A stretch of DNA of 64,000 bases, from assembly GCF_963259705.1 (NCBI RefSeq), contig NC_081841.1, positions 87,929,063 to 87,993,062 of the forward strand, given 5' to 3'. The notes under the pieces are model-generated. The model did not search any database, was not told where the DNA came from, and was given only the letters and a program-made list of their open reading frames with translations. Each line of letters begins with the position of its first letter. The first letter of the stretch is position 1. The position numbers and the translations under genes were made by a program. Positions 11,889-22,461 of the stretch are shown piece after piece. This stretch comes from Myotis daubentonii. Lineage: Eukaryota; Chordata; Mammalia; Chiroptera; Vespertilionidae.

Positions 11889-12244
11889 GATCTCCCTTTT
11901 GGGAAATCGAAGTGAGAATATGTCACAGTTGTACCCATGTATTTGTATTTCTACAAAGAACTTAGTGACATCCTAATTGCTGCACATCTAGGATAAGACT
12001 AGTGCTTACTTTGTGAACCAACTCTCCCTGAAATCATCCTATTCGAGTCATTTAAGACTGTGAAGATGCTGTCTTGGGAGATGAAGAAAATTCAGAAAAC
12101 CTAAAAGATACCCTTTGTTTTATAGAAATTTAGGGTCAAGGGAATAATGTAAATTAAAAAATATGGGCAAAGGATTTATTAAATCATTTGTCCTGTTTTA
12201 TGGGCACATATTTTTTTTAGCATGCAAGATGTTAAATTCTTAAC
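11889..12244. other. Unassigned non-coding DNA
   Basis: AT-rich sequence between a SINE and an old L1 fragment. No feature is recognised. Confidence 0.45.
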
Positions 12245-12740
12245 TTTTTAAACATCCCTTTTCAATTTTTTAAAAAGACTGTTGTGGGTTTTTTTTTTTA
12301 AGAGCAGTTTTAAGTTCATAGTAAAATTGAGAGGAAAATACAGAGAGCTCTGATATTTTCTCTGCTTCCACACATGCATAGCCTCCCCCGTCATCAACAT
12401 CTCCTGCCAGAGTGATACATTTGTTACAGTTAGTGAGCATTGATACATGACAACCACCCAAAGTTCATAGTTTACATAGGGTTCACTCTTGGTGTTGTAT
12501 GTTTTATGGATTTGGACAAATGTGCAATGACATGTATCCATTATTATGTCATATTGAGTATTTTCACTGCCTTAAAAAAACCTCTGTGCTCTGCCTGTTC
12601 ATCCCTCCTTCACTGGCAATCACTGATATTTTTATGGTCTCCATAGCTTTGCCTTTTCCAGAATGTCATATACTTAGCATTGTACAAAACAGTCTTTTCA
12701 GACTGGCTTGTTTTACCCTTTCAACTTTGATAATTCTTAT
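12245..12740. mobile_element. Old L1 (L1M-type) 3' untranslated region fragment
   Basis: Blocks such as 'gagcagttttaagttcatag', 'ccagagtgatacatttgtta', 'gttcactcttggtgttgtat' and 'cctctgtgctctgcctgttc' occur in the order seen in L1M-type 3' regions. Open frames over it (12248-12882, both strands) are incidental. I could not settle the orientation. Confidence 0.6.
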
Positions 12741-12914
12741 TTCTGAACTGATCATTGATACGCAAAGTACAATCAAGAAAAATGTGATTTGTGATATAAA
12801 TTTCATGTGTTCCATAATGCAAATTTGCTATGATCATAACTGTAATCCACGTCAGAAAAGATCTTTTATAATTTATCTCTGAGTTAGGAATTAGGAATAA
12901 TAAGCAATGTAGGT

Positions 12915-12918
<4 letters not shown>

Positions 12919-12949
<31 letters not shown>

Positions 12950-12950
12950 T
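12919..12950. repeat. (TTA)n microsatellite
   Basis: About ten perfect TTA units in a row. A marker-type simple repeat with no coding role. Confidence 0.95.
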
Positions 12951-14200
12951 ATTGCACCTGAAATATGTATTTGTGGTAAAATTCCTTTGATATTATTCCT
13001 GGTGACTGTTCACGAGCTGATATAAAATGCTAAATAGCAAGCCGAAATCTCTTTTGCTCTCAGGTCCTGCATTGCTGATGAATGATACATAACTGTTTTA
13101 GTAGTTCAAATAGTAGTGGCTTCATTGGTTACATTGCTCAGAGTACATTATCATCTTATATTAGCTTTCAAGAACAAGCAAATAGTTGCCTTAAATGTGT
13201 TGGCAGGTTATCAAGCTAATTTAGAATATAGTGATGGTCTAAAAATTGGGAAATATTGGATTCATAGTTTAGGAGAGGCACTCTTTTAAAGTTTAGGCTC
13301 ATAAATATATTGATTAGGACATAATACTTTTAAAGGAATAATGGAATAGAGATTAATTTAATCAGATAGATGACTTCTTTATTTCTAGTGATTCTTAAGT
13401 ATCTTTTTAAATTTGGCTAGGAAGTGAACAAGTACACCTGAGTTGCTTCTATACACATTTGACTTGATATTGGCCTAGGACATTCCTCTTAGTTGAATTT
13501 TGATATGAGATCTCAGAGAAACCCGTGTTTAAAGGAAAAACGCAACTCTGATGATTTCGTTAAATATAAGTACAGAACACACTATGGTTTTATTGATTTC
13601 TGAATAGAACCATAATTTAAGTATATTCTGATACCTTGGGAACTGCAAGTTTTGCTTTATTTCATTTTATTTTATTTTGTTTCTGAATTATTCATACTAT
13701 TGCTTCAATATTCTGCTTTGGTTTTCTATAGAGGCCCAAGCTTATTTATGTTACTCTCACCAGAATGGTGGTGCCAAATATATTTTTTCTGTTGGCTTTG
13801 GAGGTGCTTTGGAATGTATAAATATTTAAATATGTAAATCGTTGAATTTTAGAGTAGGTATAGACTCTGAATTCATCCTAATGTGGTAAATCTCAGAGAG
13901 TTTGGGACTTAAACAAGGTTGCAAATGTAGAACTGAGCTGCACTAGAACCTACAGGTTTACTAGTCAGTGAGTAAACCTGCTCTTGGTACTGGTACAACT
14001 AAGCAGGAAAATGAGCTATCTACAGAATTCTAGTGAATAAAAGCTGACAGGTGGAGGCTAAGACTTAGTTATCTACCTCAAATGTTTGCCTATAGAAAAA
14101 TTTACAAAATACAATGGAAAGAAACTTCTACTACCAGAGTCTTAAAATCTTTCCTGTCATCAAAAAACTCTATTAAAACATAGAGACTAATATTTTCAGC
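12951..14200. other. Unassigned non-coding DNA
   Basis: AT-rich unique-looking DNA with a local TTTTATTTTATTTTG run near 13663-13680. No gene or recognisable repeat. Confidence 0.45.
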
Positions 14201-14464
14201 CAGTGAGTTTCAACCTTTTTCATCTCATGGCACACATAAGCTAATCACTAAAATCTGTGGCACACAAAAAAATACATTTTTTGCTGATCTGAAAAAAATA
14301 GGTATAATTTTGGTTCATTTACACCAGGCAGATATTGTTGTGTTGCTTGTTGTCATTTTTTTTTTTTTTGACTATTTAAGGGAAAAGGGGTCAGTGCCCC
14401 TGACTAAATTGTTAGGTATTGCATCTTTTAAAAATTATTGTGGCACACTGGTTGAAAATCACTG
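14201..14464 (+). mobile_element. Non-autonomous hAT transposon (nhAT, type A)
   Basis: The inverted ends are CAGTGAGTTTCAACC and GGTTGAAAATCACTG. The interior includes 'atctcatggcacacataagc', 'tttgctgatctgaaaaaaat' and 'aggggtcagtgcccctgac'. The flanks TTTTCAGC and CTTTAAGC resemble a worn 8-bp duplication. There is no transposase. A related element is at 40367-41896. Confidence 0.8.
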
Positions 14465-14681
14465 CTTTAAGCTACAGTTTGCTGTTATATCATATAGTGT
14501 ATCATTGAATAATTCCCTTGCTGCATAAGAGAAAGATACTTGTATGGATCCTGGAAAGCACCTTAGTGATAAAGAGAACCAGGCAGTAGCCCTGATTCAA
14601 ATGACAAAATATCAAAAGGTAAACTTTGCAAACATCATAGCTTTCTCCCAGCTCCTGTAGCTAGGTTCTCTGGTGGGTGAA

Positions 14682-14926
14682 TCCTACATAATAAAAGGCT
14701 AATATGAAATCAACCAAAGGGCCGGAGGAACAACCAGCCGCTATGACGCGCACTGACCACCAGGGAGCAGATGCTCAATGCAGGAGCTGCCCCCTGGTGG
14801 TCAGTGTGCTCCCACAGGGGAACCACCACTCAGCCAGAAGCCCGGCTCATGGCTGGAGAGGGGGCAGGCCAGGCTGAAGGACACACCCCTCCCCGAGTGC
14901 ATGAATTTTGTGCACTGGGCCTCTAG
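14682..14926 (+). mobile_element. Short HeliBat-type Helitron, 245 bp
   Basis: It starts TCCTACATAATAAAAGGC and ends with a hairpin around TGCATGAATTTTGTGCA, then GGGCCTCTAG. The host bases are A (14681) and T (14927), the expected A|T target. The middle carries the HeliBat inverted pair 'ctgaccaccagggagcagat' and 'gccccctggtggtcagtgtg'. The octamer is mutated here (ATGAAATC). Confidence 0.93.
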
Positions 14927-14984
14927 TAGATGAGTAAAATAAAATTTCGTTTGAAGTACATAATAAAATATTCCAGGTACCTTG

Positions 14985-15125
14985 CTAAATAACCGTTGTT
15001 ACACTATTTCATTTTTATAGTGACACCCTGGGTTAGGCACTATTATCACTCCCATGTTCTAAATGGAATAACAGGTATAGAGAAGTTAAGAATTTTACCT
15101 AAGGGCCTGTGGCTGATATTTGAGG
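14985..15125 (+). repeat. Ancient MIR/L2-type fragment
   Basis: The order 'cactattatcactcccatgt', 'gagaagttaagaattttacc' and 'gggcctgtggctgatattt' is the worn form of a common ancient mammalian repeat. The subfamily is not resolved. Confidence 0.5.
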
Positions 15126-15436
15126 CAATGTCCATCAGAAGCTTTGAAAGGTTCTGCTCATAATTATAGCTCCACAGTGGTTGTTTAACAGGTAGAGAGA
15201 AAGAAATGTAGGAAGGCATGACATGTAAGGATCTGGTGAGTTTCAGAAGGTGAAGATATTAGCGATGTAGCTGTGTTGAAGCCAGCTGTAAGGAGCTCTC
15301 AAGAGCTGATCATTAAATATTTGGGGATTTTGCAAGCTGATTGTTAAACTATTGATAGCATGAAATCAGTAAATGCTACAAAGCAGGGTTTTGTTTCCAC
15401 AGAGCTGGTTTCCCAGCACACCACCACCTACTAGAA

Positions 15437-15672
15437 CAGAGATGGCGAACCTATGACATGTGTGTCAGAGGTGACATGCGAACTCATTTTTTTTGGTTGA
15501 TTTTTCTTTGTTAAATGGCATTTAAATATGTAAAATAAATATCAAAAATATAAGTCTTTGTTTTACTATGGTTGCAAATATCAAAAAATGTCTATATGTG
15601 ACACGGCACCAGAGTTAAGTTAGGGTTTTTCAAAATGCTGACACACCGAGCTCAAAAGGTTCGCCATCACTG
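15437..15672 (+). mobile_element. Non-autonomous hAT transposon (nhAT, type B), 236 bp
   Basis: The inverted ends CAGAGATGGCGAACC and GGTTCGCCATCACTG are flanked by a perfect 8-bp duplication, TACTAGAA (15429-15436 and 15673-15680). The interior has no transposase. TA at positions 4-5 of the duplication is the Buster-type hAT pattern. The ends recall OC1-type (OposCharlie1) elements, but that name is uncertain. Its twin is at 24859-25094. Confidence 0.92.
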
Positions 15673-15794
15673 TACTAGAATATTGGAGTTAGCACACAGC
15701 ATGCATAAAGGGAAAATAGTAGGAGAGGAAGATAGAGACATACATTAAGGTCAGTTTGTAAAAAGTTTAGGTAAATGTGAGCATTGCCGTGTTA

Positions 15795-16190
15795 CTAAAA
15801 TGCAAACTAGATTATGCCACTGCCCCACTTTCATCCATAAACCTCCATTGTCAACTGGAACAAGATCTGGACTCCTACCCTGGAGAATGATGTGTGCTTT
15901 TCTCTTCATCCTTGTTTCTGCAGTTTTCTCCCTCTCTTGTTCTCACACCCCCATCAAGCTACAGCCACTGTGCTCAACTCATTTCAGGTTCTTAATAAGC
16001 CAAGCTCTTTCCAGATTTAGTCCTTCACATCAATTGTTCCCTTTGCCTACTACTGTAGTTTTTGCATAGTTATCCTTCCGGTCTCATTTTAAATTTCACT
16101 TCCTGAAAAAGCTTTTCTTGACTTCCAAATATAAAGTAGCTGCCTATTCCCTCAGTCACATCAGCTGATTTTTAGACTCTGCTTAGCCCA
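15795..16190 (+). mobile_element. L2 LINE 3'-region fragment
   Basis: Phrases such as 'atcaagctacagccactgtg', 'ctcaactcatttcaggttct', 'gttccctttgcctactact' and 'cacttcctgaaaaagctttt' follow the L2 3' order. The overlapping 89-codon frame at 15800-16069 is a remnant or chance. Confidence 0.7.
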
Positions 16191-16194
16191 TGAT

Positions 16195-16440
16195 GGTGTG
16201 GGGTAATGGTTAAATGCCCAGCCTCTGAAGTCAGGCTGCTGGGGCCCATTATTTCACCCCTTACTTGCTATGGGACTTGATAAGTTGCTTATCTTCATGA
16301 GTCAATTTCCTATTTGAAAAATGTGATGCAATTATTTCCTTTTCATGAGGTTTCTGTGGGACTTAATACATGGAAAAAAGCATAAACTGCATGAGAAAAA
16401 GAGCAGTGACTGGCCCATAATAGCACTTAAATATTGTAGA
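16195..16440 (+). repeat. MIR SINE
   Basis: It contains 'gtaatggttaaatgcccag', 'ctctgaagtcaggctgctgg', 'cttgctatgggacttgataa' and a late 'gactggcccataatagcac' block, all in MIR order. Confidence 0.75.
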
Positions 16441-16985
16441 GATTCTTATCACTGATAATGGATACTTATTGATTTGTTGTCCAATTTTCTCAACTAGAAC
16501 ATAGAAGTTCAATGGGAGTAAGCACCTCAACTTTTCAGATTGCTTTTGATTCTTCCCATCACAGATTTCTAGAACAGTAATTGGCATATGGTAGGCAAGG
16601 GGGCAGGGGGAGGTGGCATGACAATGGGCAGATCATTTAGGGTTCCTTATTTACCTTTCTGACTTCTCTGAGCATTCTGTGTCATTGCTCTTTCTGAATC
16701 TAGAACAGTGACACAAGCATCTGCACAGCAGCCCTGGTGGGGATGAAACAAAAGAGCATACTTCCTCCTCAGACCATGCTGGCTCTTCAGGAATGTGGGC
16801 TCAGTATTGTCAGATCTTTTATTTATTACGAGAAGACAAAAATGTGGATAATTTTTAGTGTGAAATCTCAAAGATTTAAATGTTTACAACAAATTGAAAG
16901 TTTTATAAATTACCTTTGACTAAACTATGTGTACAGGCTAGATTTAGCCAGGGAGCAACCTGTGATGTTGAACTTGATCTGTCTC
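16441..16985. other. Unassigned non-coding DNA
   Basis: No recognised repeat or gene. Short open frames on both strands around 16647-16919 overlap each other and look like chance. Confidence 0.4.
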
Positions 16986-17172
16986 TTAAAAAAATGTTTT
17001 CATTGATTTCAGAGAGAGGAAGAGAGAGGCAGAAAGAGAAAGAAACATTGATGAGAAAAAAATAATGATAAGCTTCCTGCATGCACCCTACATGTGCCCT
17101 CAGTGGGAATGGAACCAGTGACTTCTTGGAGCATGAGATGGTGCTCAAGCAACTGAGCCACACTGGCCAGGT
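16986..17172 (-). mobile_element. Ves SINE
   Basis: Reverse orientation: tail 'AAAAAAATGTTTTCATTGAT', the AGAGAGAGGAAGAGAGAGGC block, a worn B-box region (GGGAATGGAACCAGTGACTT) and head 'aactgagccacactggccag'. Confidence 0.88.
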
Positions 17173-17920
17173 TGAATTTGATCTCTTGATTTTTGATTGT
17201 GAGGTCACTGTCTGACACCTTGCAAGCAAACTACTGGATAACCACACTCTGCAGTGACATTTCCCCGAGTCTCCATACCTGGTATTGTGTACTCACCAAA
17301 CAGACCCTCCTTGAAATGGTACCCTTTGGTTTGGATCCTGTTCCTTAGATTTAACAGTTTATTCACTGGAGTTATGTGGCTCACACCAAGGTAGGTGAAG
17401 TATGCCATGAGTGTGAGGATGGGCAATCTGGGTCTTTTGTTTAAAGGTTTATTATTAAAAAAAAGAAAAAAGATATGTCAGCTGAGGAAAAGGACTTTTA
17501 TTTCCCATTTATCCCCTCCCTCATTTTTCCTTTCCTCTGCCCTATAGTGACGTTCATCTGATGACTATCCTAAGTGCAAATGTTTGCTCTGAGTGACTTT
17601 TAGAGAGTTACTATGACACTAATGACTTCCCAATGTTGCCAGACATGGACCAAGGCCCAGGGAGGTCTGCTGCGCTGGTCTGGAAATAGATTCTTGCTAA
17701 GTTGCAGGACAAGCATTTCGGGGACTCGGGAATAGGAGGATTTTAGGTATAGTGGCACCGTGAATGGAAGGGCGTTCAGGGCATAGGTGCTCCTGGGGAG
17801 GCTGCCTTGCTGCCTCATCTATGGCTCAGTTCTTCTCACTGAGGAAGAAACCGGCCTCTGTGACTGCAGGCCCACACTTATCCTTGCCAGGCCCAGGAGG
17901 AGGGCCAGGACGCAGATCCA
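17173..17920. other. Unassigned DNA, becoming GC-rich before the LTR
   Basis: The first part is ordinary. From about 17720 it is GC-richer and directly precedes a retroviral solo LTR. The frame at 17787-18281 runs from here into the LTR and is not a gene. No repeat family is recognised. Confidence 0.4.
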
Positions 17921-18705
17921 TGCCGGGGTCCTGCCCCAGCAGGTCCAGGGGTCCCCAAAGGTGTGGACGGAGTTGGCGAAGAAGGAAGGACACGGAGACA
18001 GTGTTCAGTTGATCAGCAGCCTAGCCAGGATCTCCAGCCAAGTTCTGGTCTGGATCTCCAGAGAGGTTCTGCTTAGGATCTCCAGAGAGGTTCTGTCCAG
18101 GTTCACCAGTCAGGTTCAGTCACCAGGTTCTAGTCAGGCTCTCCTGCCAATCTCCACAGTCAGGTTCAGTCCAGGATCCCCTGCCATGCTCTCTCGCCAG
18201 GCTCCGCCTCCAGGCTCCGAGGCCAGTCCCTGTCCAGGATCCTCCAGCATGCTCTCGCCAGCGAAGTTCTTCTGTCTCTAGAGAACTTTCTGTGTAGGTT
18301 CTGTGCCTAGGCTCTGTCTCTCTTGGTCCTGTCTTCCAAGCCCTGTCTCCTAAGTTCTGTCTCTTTCTGTCTTGTTACATCTGTATTTATACCAGTTGAT
18401 TCAATCCTATCAATCTCTATTACAAAGGTTAGGGCGTTTCTTATCTCCATTCCAGGGAGTAAAGATTATGTAGCTTAAGCATGATTGTTTGTAGTTAAAA
18501 TGATTAATTACCCGCCTGGCACTTAGTTAAGAGGTTTTATTCCCTCCCTAACTTCAGGGGAAAATCCCTACCTGGGGAAACAACCTTTCTAGGAGAGGTG
18601 ACCTTGGTTAAAACACAGCGCCAAGAAGGTGAGCAAACATATTAAGAACAGTATGCCATATATGCCAGGTCCCTTGAAACAGCAAGCATGGACCGGCTCC
18701 CGGCA
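17921..18705 (-). mobile_element. Solo LTR of an endogenous retrovirus, 785 bp, second copy
   Basis: Reverse-oriented relative of the 3084-3863 LTR. On the plus strand it begins TGCCGGGGTCC and ends GGCTCCCGGCA. A perfect 6-bp duplication, GATCCA, flanks it (17915-17920 and 18706-18711). The TATA box appears as GTATTTATACC near 18389-18399. No internal genes are present. The two copies differ mainly in the run of short imperfect repeats (18010-18280 here). A 6-bp duplication fits a class II (ERVK-like) lineage. Confidence 0.87.
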
Positions 18706-18711
18706 GATCCA

Positions 18712-19394
18712 TCAGCCCGGCATATGAGGTCTCAGTAGCCTGGATTAGTCTCTGCTCTGTCCAGTCCACCATAGGCACTGGCTTTGGCCAGGACAGCGGC
18801 TCACAGGAGATCCCGTGGTGCTGCCCACAGGGCCTTTGTTAGGCTCCCATTATATTTCCTTGGGTTTGGAAAGCTTCCTTTCAAACTACCCTATCCCTTT
18901 CCTGGACCTTTCAGAGTTTTGAGCCCTTATCCAATCCAGTCCTTGCCCAGGCTAGTCTCCTCCCCTTTTGGTGGCCATTTTGGCTCCTACTGCACATGCC
19001 TCATAGGTTTGCTTCTTCCTCTGGCTTCTACTGCGCATGCGCCCAGGGGAGGAATGCCCCCCTCACTCTTTATCTCTCCCCCTGGTAATCCAGGCAAAAG
19101 GACCAGATATTCCCGGGGAGAGGGGAAAGCTGGTCTTCCCTGCCTGCTCAAGATTTACGTCCCTTTGGTTGAGGATGTGTCTGTCCCTTGGGGTGTCTGT
19201 GAAGCTGTAGCTTCCTAGTTAATGTGGCTTAATTAGGTGTCTGGCTCCCATCTCTTTCATTAATTTCTAATTAGCTTCCTACTATAATACCAATGCTCCC
19301 TTTCTTCTTACAAATATTTGGCTGAAGGAGGGAAATAATCTATGACAGTGGTGTTTAACATTTTTTTTTTGTATCAATAAAAAAAAATATATAG
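18712..19394. other. Unassigned GC-rich DNA
   Basis: A 144-codon frame (18784-19218) crosses this GC-rich stretch but lacks family features. Two near-identical phrases, TGGCTCCTACTGCACATGC and TGGCTTCTACTGCGCATGC, lie 50-60 bases apart. It could be part of an unrecognised LTR or a captured promoter-like segment. Confidence 0.35.
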
Positions 19395-19725
19395 GAGTTA
19401 TGGTCTGTATCTGTGTTCCCCTAAATTCATATGTTGGAATCCTAACCGCCAAGGTGATGATATTAGGAGGTGGGACCTTGGAGAGGTGATTAGGTCCTTA
19501 GGGCAGAGCCCTCCTAAATGGAATCAGTCCCCTTATACCAGAGTCCAGGAAAGCTCCCTTGCCCCTTCCACCATAGGCAGTTATAACGTCAGGATGACCA
19601 TCTAAGAAGCTGGCCCTCACCCGACACCAGACACCATTGCCTTGATCTTGGACTTCCTAGTCCCCGAACTGTGAGAAATACATTTGTTGTTTATAAGCCA
19701 CCAGTTTATGTTAAAGCAGCTTGAA
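19395..19725 (+). mobile_element. MaLR-type LTR fragment (MLT1/MST-like)
   Basis: Blocks 'gtgttcccctaaattcatat', 'gatattaggaggtgggacct', 'ttgccccttccaccatagg' and 'ccgaactgtgagaaatacat' match the well-known ancient LTR order. The same family occurs in reverse at 31866-32195. The exact subfamily is uncertain. Confidence 0.7.
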
Positions 19726-19762
19726 TAGGCATATATCTCCACATATGTATATATATTTATTA

Positions 19763-20684
19763 CTAGAGGCCCGGTGCACAAACATTTGTGCACTTGGGGG
19801 AGGGGCAGGGGGGGGTCCCTCAGCCTGGCCTGTGCCCTCTCGCAGTCTGGGACCCCTTGGGAGATAACGACCTGCTGGCTTAGGCCTGCTCCCGGGTGGC
19901 AGAGGGCAGGCCCAATCCCTAGGTGCAGCCCCTGGTTGGGCTCAGAGCAGGGCCGATTGGGGGGTTGGGGCACCGCCCCCTGTCACACTCAAGGCAGAGT
20001 CGATGAGGAAGTTGTGGCGCCACCACCTGTCATGCACAGAGCAGGGCCAATCAGGGGGTTGGGGCGCTGCCCCCTGTCACGCACAGAGCAGGGCCCATCA
20101 GGGGGTTGGGGAGCTCCCCCCTGTCACGCACAGAGCAGGGTTGATCAGGGGGTTGGGGAGCTCCCCCCTGTCACGCACAGAGCAGGGCCCATCAGGGGGT
20201 TGAGGAGCTCCCCCCTGTCACTCACAGAATAGGGCTGATAGGGGAGTTGGCGCACCGCCCCCTGTCACACACAGAGCAGGGCAGATCAGGGGGTTGGGGT
20301 GCCGCCACTCTCACACTCAGGGCAGGGCCAATGGGGAGGTTATGGCTCTACCCCGTCACACACAGAGCAGGGCCCGTGGGGTGAGGGGGTTGGGGCGCCG
20401 CACCCTGTCACGCACAGAGCCGCAGGGCGATCAGGGGTTTGGGGAGCTCCCCCATATCAGGCACAGAGCAGGGCCGATAAGGGGATTGAGGCGCTTTCCC
20501 CTGTCATGAACAGAGTAGGGCCGATAGGGAGGTTGTGGCCCCACCACCTGTCACACACAGAACCACAGGGCCATCAGGGGGTTTGGGCGCTGCCCCCTGT
20601 CATGCTGATCCTGGTGCCAGGAGGCCTCTCAGCTCCGCTGATCCCGGTGGTGGGAGGCATATTACCCTTTTACTATATAGGGTA
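19763..20684 (-). mobile_element. Composite Helitron, tail module with 47-bp array
   Basis: The 3' end is at the left: CTAG (19763-19766), then AGGCCCGGTGCACAAACATT with its hairpin. The body is almost wholly a 47-bp tandem array, then about 1.6 units of a GATCAGCGGAGC-type 34-bp repeat (20605-20655). It meets the next module at a TACTATATAGGGTAGAGGCC junction. A TCCTATATAATAAAAG-like start is visible in reverse (ACCCTTTTACTATATAG). Long frames here are artefacts. Confidence 0.88.
19936..20604 (-). repeat. 47-bp tandem array inside a Helitron, ~14 units
   Basis: The landmark CTGTCACGCACAGAGCAGGG recurs every 45-51 bases (near 19983, 20030, 20077, 20124, 20170 and so on to about 20599). Each unit also holds an 'atcagggggttggggagct'-like core. 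The same unit occurs about six times at 53546-53790. Confidence 0.93.
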
Positions 20685-21237
20685 GAGGCCTGGTGCACGG
20701 GTGGGTGCCAGCTGGTTTGCCCTGAAGGGTGTCCTGGATCAGGGTGGGGGTCCCCACTGGGGTTCCTGGCCAGCCTGGGTGAGGGGATGATGGCTGTTTT
20801 CAGGCTGGGACTGAAGCTCCCAACTGCTCCTTTTTTTCTTTTTTTCTTTTATTCTGGGCCAGCTTTAGCTCTGAGGCTCCAGCTCTGAGGCCTCCGCTCC
20901 TGAAAGCAGGTATCTGGTTTGTTTTGGTTCTACAATTGAAACTCTGTATCAACTCCAGCTCTGAGATCCCAGCTGGCTGAAAGCTGGTTTCTGGGGTTTT
21001 GTTTAGCATCTATATTTGTTACAATGTTTGAAACTGCAGGCTCAGAGGCCTGCAGTGGCAGGCGGGGAACGTTGGAGTCCTCCGTCACTGAAGCAAGCAA
21101 GCCTCATGTTAGTTTCAAGCTGCCTGGCTGCCGGCCGCCATCTTGGCTGACAGTTAATTTGCATATCTCGCTGATTAGCCAATGGGAAGGGTAGCGGTCG
21201 TACGCCAATTACCATGTTTCTCTTTTATTAGATAGGA
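20685..21237 (-). mobile_element. Composite Helitron, head module with octamer and YY1-type motif
   Basis: In reverse it starts TCCTATCTAATAAAAGAG and ends GTGCACCAGGCCTCTACC, directly abutting the tail module. Inside are the octamer ATTTGCAT (21157-21164), an exact YY1-type GCCGCCATCTTGG (21134-21146), and an imperfect duplication of about 110 bp (roughly 20868-20955 and 20955-21045). The same head heads the Helitrons at 52404 and 62188. Confidence 0.85.
21134..21146 (-). promoter_or_regulatory. YY1-type motif in Helitron head
   Basis: GCCGCCATCTTGG is an exact match to the strong YY1 consensus (reverse of CCAAGATGGCGGC). It recurs exactly in the head at 52496-52508 and in mutated form near 62281 and 3957. 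Binding is not shown. Confidence 0.55.
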
Positions 21238-22224
21238 TGTTACATGTAATCTAGTGTTCTACTGCGTTATGTACATTTTAAAATGCAGGTCAAATATCAG
21301 TTTAAAATAGCGAGGTAAAATATGGGATAATCTTCATTACTTTTTTGTATACTCCAAGAGGGATTACCAAGTATACTTCATGGGTGGACACAGCCCTGCT
21401 CTAAGGACACATCGACCTTAAAAGAGGATGCTCCATCAGACCAGGTGAGTGAGTGGCTGTCCTGTGGCGCTCTTTCTGTCAGTTTTGCATTGGAACGCTG
21501 TCAGGATGAAAGTGCTCTGGCATGGACACAGCTGGGGCTTCACCCAGCAGCACATCTGCTGGGAATCACAGCAGGCCCCTTGGGTGAAACAGCTGCTTGT
21601 TGAGCCTTTCCCCCAAACCCAGGAGCTTTTTTATGTCTCTCTTCCCTTTGGCTCCTTTTCTTCATTGTACCAGGGTTGCACAGATCACCCAAAACATAAC
21701 AAAATGATGGCAGCTGTGTACAAGTTTCACTCAGGGCAGAAAAGGTGACTGTCAATTCCAAAACACCGAGTCTGCTATCCGAAGGCAATCTGAAGAGTTA
21801 AGGTGCTCACTAGTAATGTGTTCATCAAACCACAGTGCCCGTTTCCAGGCTCTCCTGCCCCTTATGGGAAGAAGGGAGTTTGATTAGCATTTCTCTACGT
21901 TATCGAGGTGTTGTTGTTTTTATTCTTGGGGTTACTGAGTTTGTGATCTCTGAGCTAAACCATGATGCCAGGAACAAAGTTAGAAGCTGCAAAGTCTGAG
22001 ACCTCATCTCCCTCCCCAAAACTCTGGGGCAGATTTATTTTAGCAGCTGTTCACTACCTGATCAGAATTCCAGGACTTGTGAAAAGGTCAAGGAGAAAGA
22101 GCTAAACAGCACATCTGTTCCATCACAGTACCGCATTTCTAGGAAGCTAGAAAAACAAAACACTTATAGAAAATCCCAACGGTAATTTTAAGCATGATTC
22201 AACTGTGATTGTAGAAGAAGGTAT
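21238..22224. other. Unassigned non-coding DNA
   Basis: Unique-looking sequence, slightly GC-richer around 21430-21700. The two overlapping frames there (+21449-21748 and -21540-21788) show no family features. Confidence 0.4.
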
Positions 22225-22238
22225 TTGCCTTCTTTCTT

Positions 22239-22461
22239 TTATATATATATATATATATTTATTGATTTTTTACAGAGAGGAAGGGAGAGAGATAGAGAGT
22301 TAGAAACATCGATGAGAGAGAAACATCGATCAGCTGCCTCCTGCACATCTCCTACTGGGAATGTGCTCGCAACCCAGGTACATGCCCCTGACCGGAATCG
22401 AACCTGGGACCCTTCAGTCCGCAGGCCGATGCTCTATCCACTGAGCCAAACCGGTTTCGGC
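22239..22461 (-). mobile_element. Ves SINE with target duplication
   Basis: Reverse orientation: a (TA)n tail, AGAGAGGAAGGGAGAGAGAT, 'cgatcagctgcctcctgcac', the B box as GGAATCGAACC, and head 'gagccaaaccggtttcgg'. Flanking TTGCCTTCTTTCTT (22225-22238 and 22462-22475) is a perfect 14-bp duplication. Confidence 0.96.

Noticed and set aside
12248..12882. Frames of 97 and 127 codons on opposite strands
   Set aside because: Both overlap an old L1 3' untranslated segment, which does not encode protein.
15429..15680. Possible regulatory palindrome (GATGGCGAACC ... GGTTCGCCATC)
   Set aside because: These are the terminal inverted repeats of the nhAT type B element, flanked by its target duplication, so no separate site is needed.
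17787..18281. 164-codon frame, the second longest in the window
   Set aside because: It runs from flanking DNA into the reverse strand of a solo LTR, across its short imperfect repeats. It is not a viral gene or a host gene.
18784..19218. 144-codon frame in GC-rich DNA
   Set aside because: It lacks any recognisable domain and ends near AT-rich repeats. I see no splice or promoter structure that would support it. The DNA type remains unassigned.
19774..20685. Frames of 118-152 codons such as the one at 19774-20232
   Set aside because: Same cause: the 47-bp array inside the Helitron. No domain or start context is present and neighbouring frames are equally open.
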